DNA of 64,000 nucleotides from DASQPR01 sp963724705. Its GTDB lineage: Bacteria; Actinomycetota; Actinomycetes; Mycobacteriales; Micromonosporaceae. This document shows positions 8,099 to 16,688 of the stretch, one piece after another (within the stretch, counting starts at the first letter, position 1; each line of letters opens with the position of its first letter). A program made the position numbers and the translations under genes. The notes below the pieces were generated by a model. That model did no database searches. It was not told the origin of the DNA and worked only from the letters and a program-made list of their open reading frames with translations. The stretch is from assembly GCA_963724705.1 (NCBI GenBank), contig CAVRVS010000004.1, forward strand, positions 372,001 through 436,000, given 5' to 3'.

Positions 8099-8413
8099 AT
8101 GCAAGAGTTCGTGTTCCTGTACCGGCTGCCGAAAGATCACACGAACAGCGACAGCGACGTCGCCGCCTGGAACGCATGGCTCGCCGGCTTGGGTGAGGAC
8201 TTGCGCGACGTCGGCAAACCGGTGACCGACGCCGCCACCGTCGGTGCCGGAGCACCCCAATTGCGCCTGACCGGATACAGCATCATCGCCGCCGCGGACC
8301 TGCAGACCGCTGAGGAGATTGCCGGTCGTTGCCCGGCGTTGGCATCCGGCGGCGCCGTCGAGGTCGGCGCACTGATCCAGATGCCCGACGGCCACGGGCC
8401 GGAATCGGAGTGA
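8099..8413 (+). CDS. YCII-related (DGPF-like) small protein
   Basis: 104 aa with the ferredoxin-like YCII fold: MQEFVFLYRLP opening strand, WNAWLAGLGEDLRDVGKPV helix, LRLTGYSIIAAADLQTAEEIA second half, and GAVEVGALIQMP closing strand. Members are small cytosolic proteins of uncertain activity, often found beside sigma factors or SRPBCC proteins. AGGAGG lies five bases before ATG 8099. It is the first gene of a four-gene operon with an SRPBCC protein, its remnant and an ArsR repressor. Confidence 0.8.
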   Translation: MQEFVFLYRLPKDHTNSDSDVAAWNAWLAGLGEDLRDVGKPVTDAATVGAGAPQLRLTGYSIIAAADLQTAEEIAGRCPALASGGAVEVGALIQMPDGHGPESE

Positions 8414-8415
8414 CG

Positions 8416-8892
8416 ATGTCGCTCTCAGAGTCCGAGTACGGGTCGATCACCAAGCAGATCCACATCGCCGCTTCGCCCGCAGTGGTCTACGAGGTGATCA
8501 GCCGCCCCGAACACATCGCGCAGTGGTGGACCGACGATGCCGATTTTGTCAGCGCGCCGGGCGCGACCGGAGTGCTGACGTGGAACCAGCGGGCGGTGAC
8601 CAAGCCGTTCCAGGTCCAGATCACGGTGGTCGAAGCAGTGCCGGGCGAGCTGTTCTCCTTTCGCTGGGTTTACCCGGAGGGCGAGACTCCCACGACCGCG
8701 AACTCCATGCTCGTCACCTTCACCCTCACACCGGATCGTGACGGCACGATGTTGGCAGTGACTGAGGACGGCATGCGGGAGCAAGGGTGGGAGGCCGCCG
8801 TGCTGGAGGAGTACTACACGAGCCACGACGTCGGCTGGAGCCGCCACCTCGCCGACCTGGCGACCTATGCCGCGAAGATGGCGAACCGGTGA
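8416..8892 (+). CDS. SRPBCC/AHSA1-type ligand-binding protein
   Basis: 158 aa START-like fold: SITKQIHIAASPAVVYEVISRPEHIAQWW (strand 1 and the first helices with the typical P-EHIAQWW), GVLTWNQRAVTKPFQVQITVVEAVPGELFSFRWVYP, LVTFTLTPDRDGTMLAVTEDG, and the long C-terminal helix SRHLADLATYAAKMA. AHSA1 proteins bind hydrophobic ligands or assist chaperones. The ATG lies two bases after the YCII stop, so the genes are translationally coupled. The co-encoded ArsR suggests ligand-responsive control. Confidence 0.88.
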   Translation: MSLSESEYGSITKQIHIAASPAVVYEVISRPEHIAQWWTDDADFVSAPGATGVLTWNQRAVTKPFQVQITVVEAVPGELFSFRWVYPEGETPTTANSMLVTFTLTPDRDGTMLAVTEDGMREQGWEAAVLEEYYTSHDVGWSRHLADLATYAAKMANR

Positions 8893-9023
8893 TGGACATC
8901 GAATACGGGTCAATCGAGAAGCAGATCCACTACGACAATGGGCACAGCACCGTCTGGATCAGACTCCTGGCCGACCTCACGGCGTACGTCGCGGATCTTG
9001 CCGTCGAGAGAGTGCAACGATGA
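8892..9023 (+). pseudogene. 43-aa internally deleted copy of the SRPBCC gene
   Basis: ATG 8892 overlaps the SRPBCC stop (TGATG) and the frame runs to TGA 9021-9023, which overlaps the arsR start (ATGA). The first residues, IEYGSIEKQIH, repeat the neighbour's SEYGSITKQIH. The last half, IRLLADLTAYVADLA, repeats the neighbour's C-terminal helix SRHLADLATYAAKMA. About 115 central residues are missing, yet frame and both coupling overlaps are intact. It is either a relic of a tandem SRPBCC duplication or a retained micropeptide that keeps arsR translation coupled. Confidence 0.6.
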
Positions 9024-9382
9024 TCCGCGAGATTGACGACGAACTGTGGACCGCGATCGGCGACCCCACCCGACGCCGCGTCCTTGACCTACTGCTTACC
9101 GACGGACCCGGCACTGCCAGCAGCCTCAGCCGAAAACTCCCTGTCACCCGGCAAGCCGTCGCCAAGCACCTCGCCGTACTGGAGCGCACCGGCCTGATCA
9201 ACGCGGAGCCGGCAGGCAGAGAGGTGAGGTACGGCGTGGACCCCGACCAATTCGCACGCGCGGTCGCACAACTCGCCGCAGTCGGCCAGGCATGGGACGG
9301 CCGGCTCCGCCGGATCAAGGCGATCGCCGAAGCAGTCGCGAAGACCAACAAGTCCCAAGCCGATTCCGATGTTCCCCGTTGA
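9020..9382 (+). CDS. ArsR-family transcriptional repressor
   Basis: 120 aa winged helix: LWTAIGDPTRRRVLDLLLTDGPGTASSLSRKLPVTRQAVAKHLAVLERTGLI is the classic ArsR HTH, and GREVRYGVDPDQF is the wing. There are no Cys pairs of the metal-sensing kind (no CVC near the recognition helix), so it belongs to the non-metal ArsR type common beside SRPBCC genes. The C-terminal Lys-rich helix probably dimerises. It is the last gene of the operon and overlaps the mini-ORF by four bases (ATGA). The two TGCAAC-N5-GTTGCA dyads in front of the operon are its likely operators, giving autorepression. Confidence 0.9.
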   Translation: MIREIDDELWTAIGDPTRRRVLDLLLTDGPGTASSLSRKLPVTRQAVAKHLAVLERTGLINAEPAGREVRYGVDPDQFARAVAQLAAVGQAWDGRLRRIKAIAEAVAKTNKSQADSDVPR

Positions 9383-9444
9383 TCGCGCCGGTCGGTCCGG
9401 CGGCCAACAACCGCAGTCCACGACCGCTCGGTAATGTTGGCGGG

Positions 9445-9915
9445 ATGCCGGATATCTTGCAGTTGCTTGCGTCTGCCGTGCACCGGTACGAGGGTCGGCC
9501 GTCCGACGGCCCAGGCCCCGCCCCCGACGGCGAGATCGTGGATGAAATCGAAATACGCGCAGGCCTCGGGATCGTGGGCGACAGGTATTTCGGCAAGATC
9601 GCACATCGCGACTCGGCCATCACGCTTATTGCCTCCGAGTCGTTGCCAACAGGCGTAGACCTGGTGCAAACGCGGCGTAACGTACTTCTGCGCGACGTGG
9701 CCGTTGACGACTTCGTTGGCCAGGTTCTCACGATCGATTCCGGCTTCGGACCGGTGAAGCTCGCCGTACGGCGACCGGCGAATCCGTGTGCCTGGCTCGA
9801 TGCGACCATCGCGCCCGGCACCCGAGCAGCATTGCGAGGTAGGGGCGGCGTGCGGTGCTCTCCGTTGTCCGACGGCCGGTTGCGGGTCGGCCCGATCACC
9901 GTGTCGGTCGCGTAG
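9445..9915 (+). CDS. MOSC domain protein
   Basis: 156 aa, a stand-alone MOSC (molybdenum cofactor sulfurase C-terminal) domain. GLGIVGDRYFGK matches the conserved G-x-x-GDR-hydrophobic segment, TRRNVLLRDVAVDDFVGQVLTI the RNL-hinge, and NPCAWLDATIAPG contains the conserved Cys thought to carry sulfur. Such proteins are inferred to transfer sulfur to metal-sulfur clusters or detoxify N-hydroxylated compounds. The reading frame starts at ATG 9445, seven bases after TAATGT, so it may be leaderless, though GGCGGG could also serve as a weak ribosome site. Confidence 0.85.
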   Translation: MPDILQLLASAVHRYEGRPSDGPGPAPDGEIVDEIEIRAGLGIVGDRYFGKIAHRDSAITLIASESLPTGVDLVQTRRNVLLRDVAVDDFVGQVLTIDSGFGPVKLAVRRPANPCAWLDATIAPGTRAALRGRGGVRCSPLSDGRLRVGPITVSVA

Positions 9916-10184
9916 TACGTCAGATCCGCGCCGCAGGGAACCAACCAGGTCAGAGGCGCTGCCGTAAACAGCGGCGGTGGTACCTGAGCGTCGCGTGAAT
10001 AACAGCGACGGCCTCCGCAGTGCGACCGCGGGTGGAAAAATCGTTGACACGCCGGGGCCGGGCGGCGTCGGCATCGAGGGCAACAACGATCGGACGTTCG
10101 GTGTTTGCGGCCCGCATGACCCGGATCTGTTACGCGTGCCGAGCGAGGCGGCGAGGCGTGGAGTTCACAGGAACGGGGGAGGCG

Positions 10185-10568
10185 ATGACGAAGATATCGA
10201 AGGCTACAGCGGCGGACACGATGAACGCCGAGGGCTTTGAAGGGCATTATCAGGATCTTGGTGGCTACACGGTGGGTTATGAGACGTACACGGCTCATAC
10301 CGACCTGGCGCCGATGTTTGTCGGCCTGCCGGACGACCGGTGCCAATGCACCCACATGGGCATCGTGCTGAAAGGGACGCTGAAGTACCACTACGCAGAC
10401 GGTTCGGAGGATGTCATCGGCCAGGGCGAGGCTTATGTCGCGCGGCCCGGACACACGCCGGAGCTATACCCGGACACCGAGGTTGTGGAGTTCAGCCCCA
10501 CGGCCGAGCTGGCGAAGACTGTTGACGTGGTGACGGCCAACATGGCGAAGGCCAAGCCGGCCCAGTAG
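10185..10568 (+). CDS. Cupin-domain protein
   Basis: 127 aa. The central stretch CQCTHMGIVLKGTLKYHYADGSEDVIGQGEAYVARPGHTPELYPDTEVVEFSP has the two cupin motifs in reduced form, with His ligands in CTHMG and PGHTPE. The C-terminal tail is Ala/Lys-rich. ATG 10185 is the most likely start, although the purine-rich GGGGGAGG lies only two bases from it. Cupins of this size are often non-enzymatic small-molecule binders; substrate unknown. It is convergent with the frameshifted oxidase gene downstream. Confidence 0.75.
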   Translation: MTKISKATAADTMNAEGFEGHYQDLGGYTVGYETYTAHTDLAPMFVGLPDDRCQCTHMGIVLKGTLKYHYADGSEDVIGQGEAYVARPGHTPELYPDTEVVEFSPTAELAKTVDVVTANMAKAKPAQ

Positions 10569-10593
10569 AGCATTCGGCGGCTCGCGCCAGCAC

Positions 10594-11995
10594 CTACGGC
10601 AGCCGGATGGTCTGCTCATGGTGGAAGAAGTCAGTCGGGTCGTAGATCGCCTTGGTCTGTTGGAGCCGCTCGTAGTTGCCGCCGTAGTAGGCGTGCGGCC
10701 AGTCAGCGACATCCGCGTCGGCGTAGTTCTGGTAAACCTCGCCGGACAGGTACGGACGCATCGCATCCATCAGATCGTCCACCCAATCGATGTTCGCCGC
10801 GGTCTCGTCGTCACGTTGCCAGAGGGAGATCGCCGACATGTGGAATAAGCGCCGACCTGTGAACGAAGGCAGTCGCCTGCGCCGGCACCCGGCTGACCGC
10901 GCCACCTCCGAGCAGATCGAAGCGAATCATCGTATAGCCGGACGGCATCTGCTGGAACCGGTCGACCATGGTGCCGAACGCATCGTCGTTGAAGCCGGCG
11001 TCGCGGAAGTAGCCGCCTCGCCACTTCAACTGCAGCCCGTAGCGGATCTCGCTGCCGAGTGCGGACTGAAGGTCCCAGTAGGACATCGGCTCGAGACCGT
11101 CGAACAGCGGCCGCCCGACCGAGCGGATCGGGGCGAGCGCGGCCTCCGCCTCCGCCGGCGGCCCGATGTAGAGGCCGTACATCATGATGACCTTCGCACC
11201 CTCTGGGTACGGGTCGGTTGTGAGCACCATGAAGAATGACAGGCGATCGTCATCGCGGCCGACATAGAGGTCGCGATATGCGCGCAGCACATCCTCCGCC
11301 TGCTCGATCGGCCAGGCGATCACCCCGCCGACGATGGTCTTCGGTACCGGGTCGAGGCGATATGTGAGGTCGGTGACGACGCCGAAGCCGGCGCCGCCGG
11401 CACCGCGTAGCGCCCATAGCAGGTCCGGATGTTCATCGTCCGCCACCCGTAGCACGCGTCCGTCCGCGTCGACGACGGTGGCGGCCAGGATGTGGTCGCA
11501 GGCGAGGCCGTACCTGCGGCTCAACAGGCCGTACCCACCGCCGAGGCTGTATCCGGAGATTCCGACGGTCGGGCACTCGCCGCCGGGCACCGCGTAGCCG
11601 TGCGCCAATCCGGCCTCGCCCTCGATGTTGACATTGACATACGTGACCTGGTCGACATCCCGCCAGCCGCTGCCTGCCCCGGCGATCACGGTGACGGTGT
11701 TCGGGTCGAACGCCACTCGCTTCATGGCGCCGAGGTCGATCACGACGCCACCGTCTACGAGGGAGAACCCACAGGCGTGGTGGCCGCCGCTCCGGATCGA
11801 GACGGGGAGCCCCGCATCTCGGGCGAACCGTACGGCGGCGACGACGTCGTCCGTGTCGGCGCAGCGCGCGAGGACCTCCGGTCGCGTTCGGACACGCGTG
11901 TTGAACATGACGCGAGCCGCCTCGTAGCCCGGGTCGGCCGGTGTGACGAGCGTGCCTCGGAACATGTCTTGCAGGCCAGACAGATCAACGCGCAT
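10594..11995 (-). pseudogene. BBE-type FAD-linked oxidase, frameshifted near 10845
   Basis: The first 380 codons (from ATG 11995) encode the FAD-binding domain: RSGGHHACGFS carries the His for covalent FAD attachment, and GECPTVGISGYSLGGGYG the Cys for the second (6-S-cysteinyl) link, so bicovalent flavin is expected. At about 10845 the frame shifts by one base (an extra A in the GCGCTTATTCC context). The next frame supplies the missing C-terminus, FHMSAISLWQRDDE to the BBE motif YYGGNYERLQQTKAIYDPTDFF. Joined, the protein is about 465 aa, normal for the family. Oxidation of an alcohol or reducing sugar is the usual activity. Conservation on both sides points to a recent mutation or a sequencing indel. 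Confidence 0.85.
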
Positions 11996-12097
11996 CGCAA
12001 CATCCTATGGTCAGCAGCGGCACCGTCCACGTGCCGAATCTCCCTTTCGACGGGCCGCCCACAGCGCCGCCCGTCCGAAAAAGCGAGGCGGGGCCGC

Positions 12098-13867
12098 CTA
12101 AGCCGACGACCGTGGCATCGACGGCGGCGCGTCGTACGGTGTGATCACTTGCGCCTCCTCGCTCGACGCGGCCCGGTGAAGCAGATCGCCCAGGCCATCC
12201 CTGTTCGTGATCGCCAGCAGTGTGTCGGTTCGAGTCAGCCGGCGACCCGCCGGAGGCGCCCACAACACCTGGGCGCCTCGACCGGTGCGGATTGCGATGA
12301 CCCGAGATACGCCGGGCCGTTGTAGGTCGCCGACGACGTGGTGCTCGAGAGCGGACTCGGCCTCGACCGGCACCTCGGCGACCAGCAGCACTCGTCGCCG
12401 TACCGGAATGGTGGCGACCACCGTGCGGTCAAGCATGGCGGCCGCGAACGACGGAGCCGCGAGCGCAGACACGCTTCGCGACGTGAACCCGAACCTCCGG
12501 TGCACGCGGGCGGCGAACTCGGTGTCGAACACGCGCAGCACCGCCCGTACCCCCGGATTTGCTCTGCGGCCGAACAGCGCGGCCTGCACGTTGACCAGGT
12601 CGCTGCTGGTCAACACCACGACGGTGCGAGCGGTGTGAACGGACGCCGACCGCAGCGTTTCCTGGCGCCCGGCATCGCCGACGATGACCGGGATTCGTCG
12701 CTCGCGAGCGACCTCGACACCACGGGCCTGCGGATCGCGATCGACGCCGACCACGGCGATGCCCAGATCATCGAGCGCGATCAGCACGCGCGTGCCGAGG
12801 TCGCCGAGGCCGACCACGACCACGTGCGACTCGACCGGTCCGACCAGCCCACCGCTGGCGAGCGCGAGGCGCGCGCTGAGGACCGTCTCGACCACCGCCG
12901 CGGTGACGAGAGGGATCACCGCGATGCTCAGCACCGTGAAGACGATATGCAACACCTGCAGCCCAGGCGTCGCGGCCAGGTCGGGCGAGGCACCGCCGAG
13001 CGTCGATAACAATGCGAGATAAAAGCCCTGCCACCAGTTCACGTGGTCGACGGGGGTGAGCGTCACGGTGCCGGCGAGGACGATGACGAGTAGCGCTGCC
13101 ACGACTGGTCGCAATCGCGTTCCGATGAGCGACAACGACGCGAGCAGAGCGCGCCGGCGGGCGCGGCGGTGGACGTCGGCGACGGACGCTGGCCCGTGTT
13201 CCGTTTCCGCAACGCTCACCGCGCTGGTGAGCACGATGTCCGAGTCGTCCACTCTATCCGGGAGAACGAGCGGCTCGGCAACGCCGTCCGCGATCGCAAG
13301 GCCGCACACGACGTCTTCCGGCCGCGTGCGGTCGCGATCGGTCACGAAGAGCGAGCGGCCGAACAGGCGCAGCGGCGTCGGCGTCTGACCGCCGACGGCT
13401 GCGACGAACGCGGGCGCCGCCACCGCGGTCGCCGACAATACGACGCAGTCGCTCACCAGCTCATGCACGGACGCCGCGAGCACGTCGTCGAACATCCGAA
13501 CCACGATCCGGACGCTTGGCGCGAGTTCACGCGCGAGCAGCGCGGCGTCGAGGTTCTCGATGTCGTTCTGATCGACGAATGCGATCGCGTCGCTGTCGCC
13601 GAGCCGCGCTTCCTGGAACGCCGCCTCGTCCAACTGGTCGACGGTGATCGGCTCAACGTCCGGCGCCGTTCCCGCCACCGCGGACGCGTCGCCGTGCCGA
13701 CGCCGCGATACGACCACGACGTCGGTCTCCGGCAGCGCGCCGAGTTCGGCGATGAGCCGGTACGACAGGCTATTGTCGCCGCAGACGATGTACCGGCGGC
13801 GACGCTCGATGCCGTCATCGGCGGCGTCGTGTTCCGGCACGACTGTGAGCGTACCGACACCGGTCAA
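12098..13867 (-). CDS. Two-RCK-domain potassium-channel-like protein with non-canonical pore
   Basis: 589 aa. Two TrkA-N/RCK Rossmann domains (about residues 25-150, RYIVCGDNSLSYRLIAELG; and about 345-480, VVVVGLGDLGTRVLIALDDLG) flank a membrane part. Hydrophobic helices lie at about 253-275 (VVAALLVIVLAGTVTL) and 308-330 (VLHIVFTVLSIAVIPLVTAAVV), with a pore-loop segment between them, WWQGFYLALLSTLGG. The expected TVGYGD filter reads TLGGASPD, so K+ selectivity is doubtful. This layout resembles RCK-gated channels of the Pollux/CASTOR kind. No neighbour suggests a process. Confidence 0.75.
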   Translation of the reverse strand: MTGVGTLTVVPEHDAADDGIERRRRYIVCGDNSLSYRLIAELGALPETDVVVVSRRRHGDASAVAGTAPDVEPITVDQLDEAAFQEARLGDSDAIAFVDQNDIENLDAALLARELAPSVRIVVRMFDDVLAASVHELVSDCVVLSATAVAAPAFVAAVGGQTPTPLRLFGRSLFVTDRDRTRPEDVVCGLAIADGVAEPLVLPDRVDDSDIVLTSAVSVAETEHGPASVADVHRRARRRALLASLSLIGTRLRPVVAALLVIVLAGTVTLTPVDHVNWWQGFYLALLSTLGGASPDLAATPGLQVLHIVFTVLSIAVIPLVTAAVVETVLSARLALASGGLVGPVESHVVVVGLGDLGTRVLIALDDLGIAVVGVDRDPQARGVEVARERRIPVIVGDAGRQETLRSASVHTARTVVVLTSSDLVNVQAALFGRRANPGVRAVLRVFDTEFAARVHRRFGFTSRSVSALAAPSFAAAMLDRTVVATIPVRRRVLLVAEVPVEAESALEHHVVGDLQRPGVSRVIAIRTGRGAQVLWAPPAGRRLTRTDTLLAITNRDGLGDLLHRAASSEEAQVITPYDAPPSMPRSSA

Positions 13868-13972
13868 TGTGGACGAGGGTCACCTCGGGTCGACAATCCT
13901 CGCCGCAACCCCACGTGCCCGGGATCCCGCCGACGCGAGTCGCGGAGAGTCCGGTGCCGGCACAGCCTGCGG

Positions 13973-14803
13973 TTAGGACATGAACTTGAGCAACGCGGCG
14001 TTGACCTGGTCGCTGTGCGTCCATGCGATCGCGTGCGGCCCGCCGTCGATGACAACCAGCTGCATGTCCTTGATCATGTCGGGCAGCCGCTGGCCCGTCA
14101 TGGGGAACGGCAGGATCCGGTCGTCGTCGCCCTGGATAACGAGCATCGGCACGTCCATCTTCGGGATGTCCGCCCGGAAGTCGGTCTCCCAGGTCGGGAT
14201 ACATGCCACGGCCGCGGTGGCCGACATGCCCATCGCCAGGTTCAGGCTGCTGTGGTACGCCTCGTCGCTGACCAACGTGCCGCCGAACTTGTCGATGTTG
14301 TAGAAGTTGTCCAGGAAGCCCTTCATCCACGCCGGAGTGTCCTGCCGAGCGTCGTGCATGAACCCGTCGAACATGCTGCCGGGCAGGCCGTCCGGGTCGT
14401 CAGTCGTCTGGAGCAGGAAGGGTGGGATAGGCGAAACAAGCACGCCCTTCGACACTCGCGCAGATCCGAACCGACCGAGGTAACGCGTCACCTCACCCGT
14501 ACCCATGGAATGTCCGACCAGCGTGACGTCGCGAAGGTCGAGCGTCTCCATCAGCACATGCAAGTCGTTGGCGAATGTGTCGTAGTCATAGCCGGTGGTC
14601 GGCTGGCTGGACTTGCCGAATCCCCGACGGTCGTACGTGATCACCCGGCGGCCGTCCTGCAGCAGCACCGGGATCTGCCGGTCCCAGGCGCGGCCAGACA
14701 GCGGATAACCGTGAATCAGTACGACCGGGCGTCCCGAACCGTGGTCTTCGTAGTAGAGCTCGATCGAGCCGGAGTTCTCCTGACCTACTTTGATGTACGG
14801 CAT
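13973..14803 (-). CDS. Alpha/beta hydrolase, non-heme haloperoxidase/arylesterase type
   Basis: 276 aa. The catalytic triad is visible: nucleophile Ser in VGHSMGTGE (about residue 96), Asp in VIQGDDDRILP (about 228) and His in DGGPHAIAWTH (about 256). The oxyanion region is LIHGYPLSGRAWD. Close relatives are annotated as non-heme chloroperoxidases because they make peracids, but they act as esterases physiologically. GAGGGGGAG stands before ATG 14803. Single gene, substrate unknown. Confidence 0.9.
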   Translation of the reverse strand: MPYIKVGQENSGSIELYYEDHGSGRPVVLIHGYPLSGRAWDRQIPVLLQDGRRVITYDRRGFGKSSQPTTGYDYDTFANDLHVLMETLDLRDVTLVGHSMGTGEVTRYLGRFGSARVSKGVLVSPIPPFLLQTTDDPDGLPGSMFDGFMHDARQDTPAWMKGFLDNFYNIDKFGGTLVSDEAYHSSLNLAMGMSATAAVACIPTWETDFRADIPKMDVPMLVIQGDDDRILPFPMTGQRLPDMIKDMQLVVIDGGPHAIAWTHSDQVNAALLKFMS

Positions 14804-15376
14804 TCGCTCCCCCTCAGCTGAGCCATCATGCGTGCATTGCGCGGGTTTCGATCCGCCGGCACACTCGCGGCTGGAGCCCCGCCACGTTCGCGATGCTAGC
14901 CCTTGCCAAGTCGCTGGGGTCTGCTTCCAGAGGAAAGCACGAGACGCCACAACGCTGGGGCGGCACGCCATCGGGACATCGGGCGGGAACGCGCCCAGCG
15001 CGGTGTAAGCGGGCGTGTGCCCCGGCGGCTGTGCTCAAGTTTGCGCACCCAGATTGGCTCGGGTGCTTACCTCAGCCCGAAGCGGCTAACGCCCGGTAGG
15101 GGGAGCGGCCGGCGGATCCCTCAAAGACGTCGACATCCAAGCCCGACACCGTACTCACGTTCGATCAGCTTTCCGTCATGTGAACCCGAGTAGGGCCGGG
15201 CGGTCGGGGTCGGGGTCGGTGTCGGTCGCCTGGGGGCGAGTTGAGCCGATTCGTGTGTGGCCGGTTGGTGGCCGGTGGGTGGCGGGGGTTGGGTAACAGC
15301 GGCGGACTCATGCCGTTCTACCAGGGGTTTTGTTAGCCTAGCTCTACCAGCAACCCGTCCACACCGCGTATCGGAG
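14804..15376. other. Non-coding stretch with a G-quadruplex-like run
   Basis: About 570 bases between divergent genes. The only structure I see is a G-run cluster at 15193-15215 (GGG-CC-GGG-CGGTC-GGGG-TC-GGGG), which fits the G3N1-7 quadruplex rule. A TTTTGTTAGCCTAG stretch about 45 bases before ATG 15377 could contain a -10 element for the ferritin-like gene. Confidence 0.35.
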
Positions 15377-16177
15377 ATGGAGATGGTCGCACTATCGGCC
15401 CGGGCCGTGTTCGAAGAAATCTTCGACAACGACCAAACGTTCCAACTGTTCTGCTCCATCGCGGCCAGCGGCGAAGCACAAGGCGGCTGGGAAAACGCCC
15501 GCATCGCCGCCCTCGTACCAGCCACCTACCAAAACCTCGCACCAAAGATCACCCGACACGGCGCCGACGAAGACAAACACGGCCGCATCTTCACCGCCCT
15601 ACTCCACCAACGCGGCCTCACCACCGTGCCCGTCCCACCCGACACCGACTACACCATGCTCCTAGAACAACACGGCTTCGGCATCGCCCACGACCAACTC
15701 CGCAACAACCAACCCCTCACCGAACACGACATCATCACCTACCTCGCCCACAGCCGCGTCACCGAACAACGCGCCGCCGAACAAATGCGCACCCTGCGCC
15801 GCTACACCACCAGCCGCCCCGAATTCACCCGAGCCATCCGCATGATCTCCCACGACGAAGACAACCACCTCGGCTACTGCCACGAAGAACTCCTACGCCT
15901 ACGCCACAACGGACACGCCACCCTCATCCACGACACCCTACGCAACACCGCCAAAGCCGAAATCGGTGTCTACCGCACCGTCAGCACCGCCGTCATGACC
16001 CACATGGGCCAACTCCTACACTGGCCAACCTGGAAAACCACCCTCCTCCACGCCGGCATCACCACCATCTACGCCTACGAACGCCTCATCGGCTGGCGCC
16101 GCATGACCACCCTGCGACCACCCACACACCCCAACCCCCTCGGCAACCCAACACCCGCCACCAAACCCACAGCCTGA
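15377..16177 (+). CDS. Ferritin-like (putative di-iron) protein with atypical codon use
   Basis: 266 aa, almost all helical. Two ExxH motifs stand in the positions expected for a di-iron four-helix bundle, in GADEDKHGRIF (about residue 62) and SHDEDNHLGYCHEE (about 155), with further acidic helix residues (VFEEIFD near 13). A C-terminal helical region and a Pro/Thr tail follow. ATG 15377 has GGAG upstream. The coding strand almost never uses G in third positions: Gln is CAA, Glu is nearly always GAA and Leu often CTA. The neighbours use CAG, GAG and CTG. That strongly suggests recent acquisition or special translational selection. Oxygenase, rubrerythrin-like or iron-storage roles are possible; I cannot choose. 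Confidence 0.7.
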   Translation: MEMVALSARAVFEEIFDNDQTFQLFCSIAASGEAQGGWENARIAALVPATYQNLAPKITRHGADEDKHGRIFTALLHQRGLTTVPVPPDTDYTMLLEQHGFGIAHDQLRNNQPLTEHDIITYLAHSRVTEQRAAEQMRTLRRYTTSRPEFTRAIRMISHDEDNHLGYCHEELLRLRHNGHATLIHDTLRNTAKAEIGVYRTVSTAVMTHMGQLLHWPTWKTTLLHAGITTIYAYERLIGWRRMTTLRPPTHPNPLGNPTPATKPTA

Positions 16178-16625
16178 CCGGACAAGCCGACGATCGCCCG
16201 GAGCGCGCGACGCTGCGAGCGATGACCGCCGTTCGAGCGCTTCACCGTCGGCGCCGCCACCGGTTTTCGACGCGCCAACCGCACGTGGTGCACGCATCCG
16301 TGATCGCGCGCCGCGCGAAGTACGGCATTGACCACGTGATCGAGGTTGCCACCCGCTCCAGCACCAACTCGTACACGCGGCCGGATGGTCGCTTGTAGAT
16401 CAGCAGATCCGCGCCTCGAACCCGGGCCAGATCTAGGTGCGTCCTCTGAGCGTGCCGACGTATTGCACTCGTTCCGCCGCTGGGTGATACACGATTCTGT
16501 GTCGGCTAGCCATGTGATCGGCGCGCCGACACCTGCCTTCACCGCGCTCGTACCAGCCCGAAGATCTGCGTTGATCATTTCAGAAACACGATTCACGGCT
16601 TGCATCCTGCCGGCGATCACGCATG
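16178..16625. other. Non-coding stretch
   Basis: About 450 bases between the ferritin-like gene and the palindrome in front of the DUF2089 operon. No supported open frame. Composition becomes AT-rich only at the 3' end (after 16620). Confidence 0.35.
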
Positions 16626-16646
16626 GATCTTAAGAAACTTAAGATC
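16626..16646. promoter_or_regulatory. 9-bp perfect palindrome upstream of the DUF2089 operon
   Basis: GATCTTAAG (16626-16634), AAA, CTTAAGATC (16638-16646). It lies in an AT-rich island in otherwise GC-rich DNA and ends six bases before a predicted -35 box. A second, overlapping dyad AAGAT-CAAC-ATCTT follows. Its position is right for a repressor or activator site. Confidence 0.65.
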
Positions 16647-16652
16647 AACATC

Positions 16653-16681
16653 TTGAAAATTGAACATACGCCCGGTACAAC
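16653..16681 (+). promoter_or_regulatory. Predicted promoter of the DUF2089 operon
   Basis: TTGAAA (16653-16658), 17-base spacer, TACAAC (16676-16681). Transcription would start at about 16688-16689, the first base of the ATG, implying a leaderless message. Confidence 0.55.
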
Positions 16682-16688
16682 ATTAGAT

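Noticed and set aside
13169..14821. 550-codon plus-strand open frame opposite the RCK protein and hydrolase genes
   Set aside because: Arg/Asp/His/Val-rich antisense shadow of two well-supported minus-strand genes; no ribosome site and no motif.
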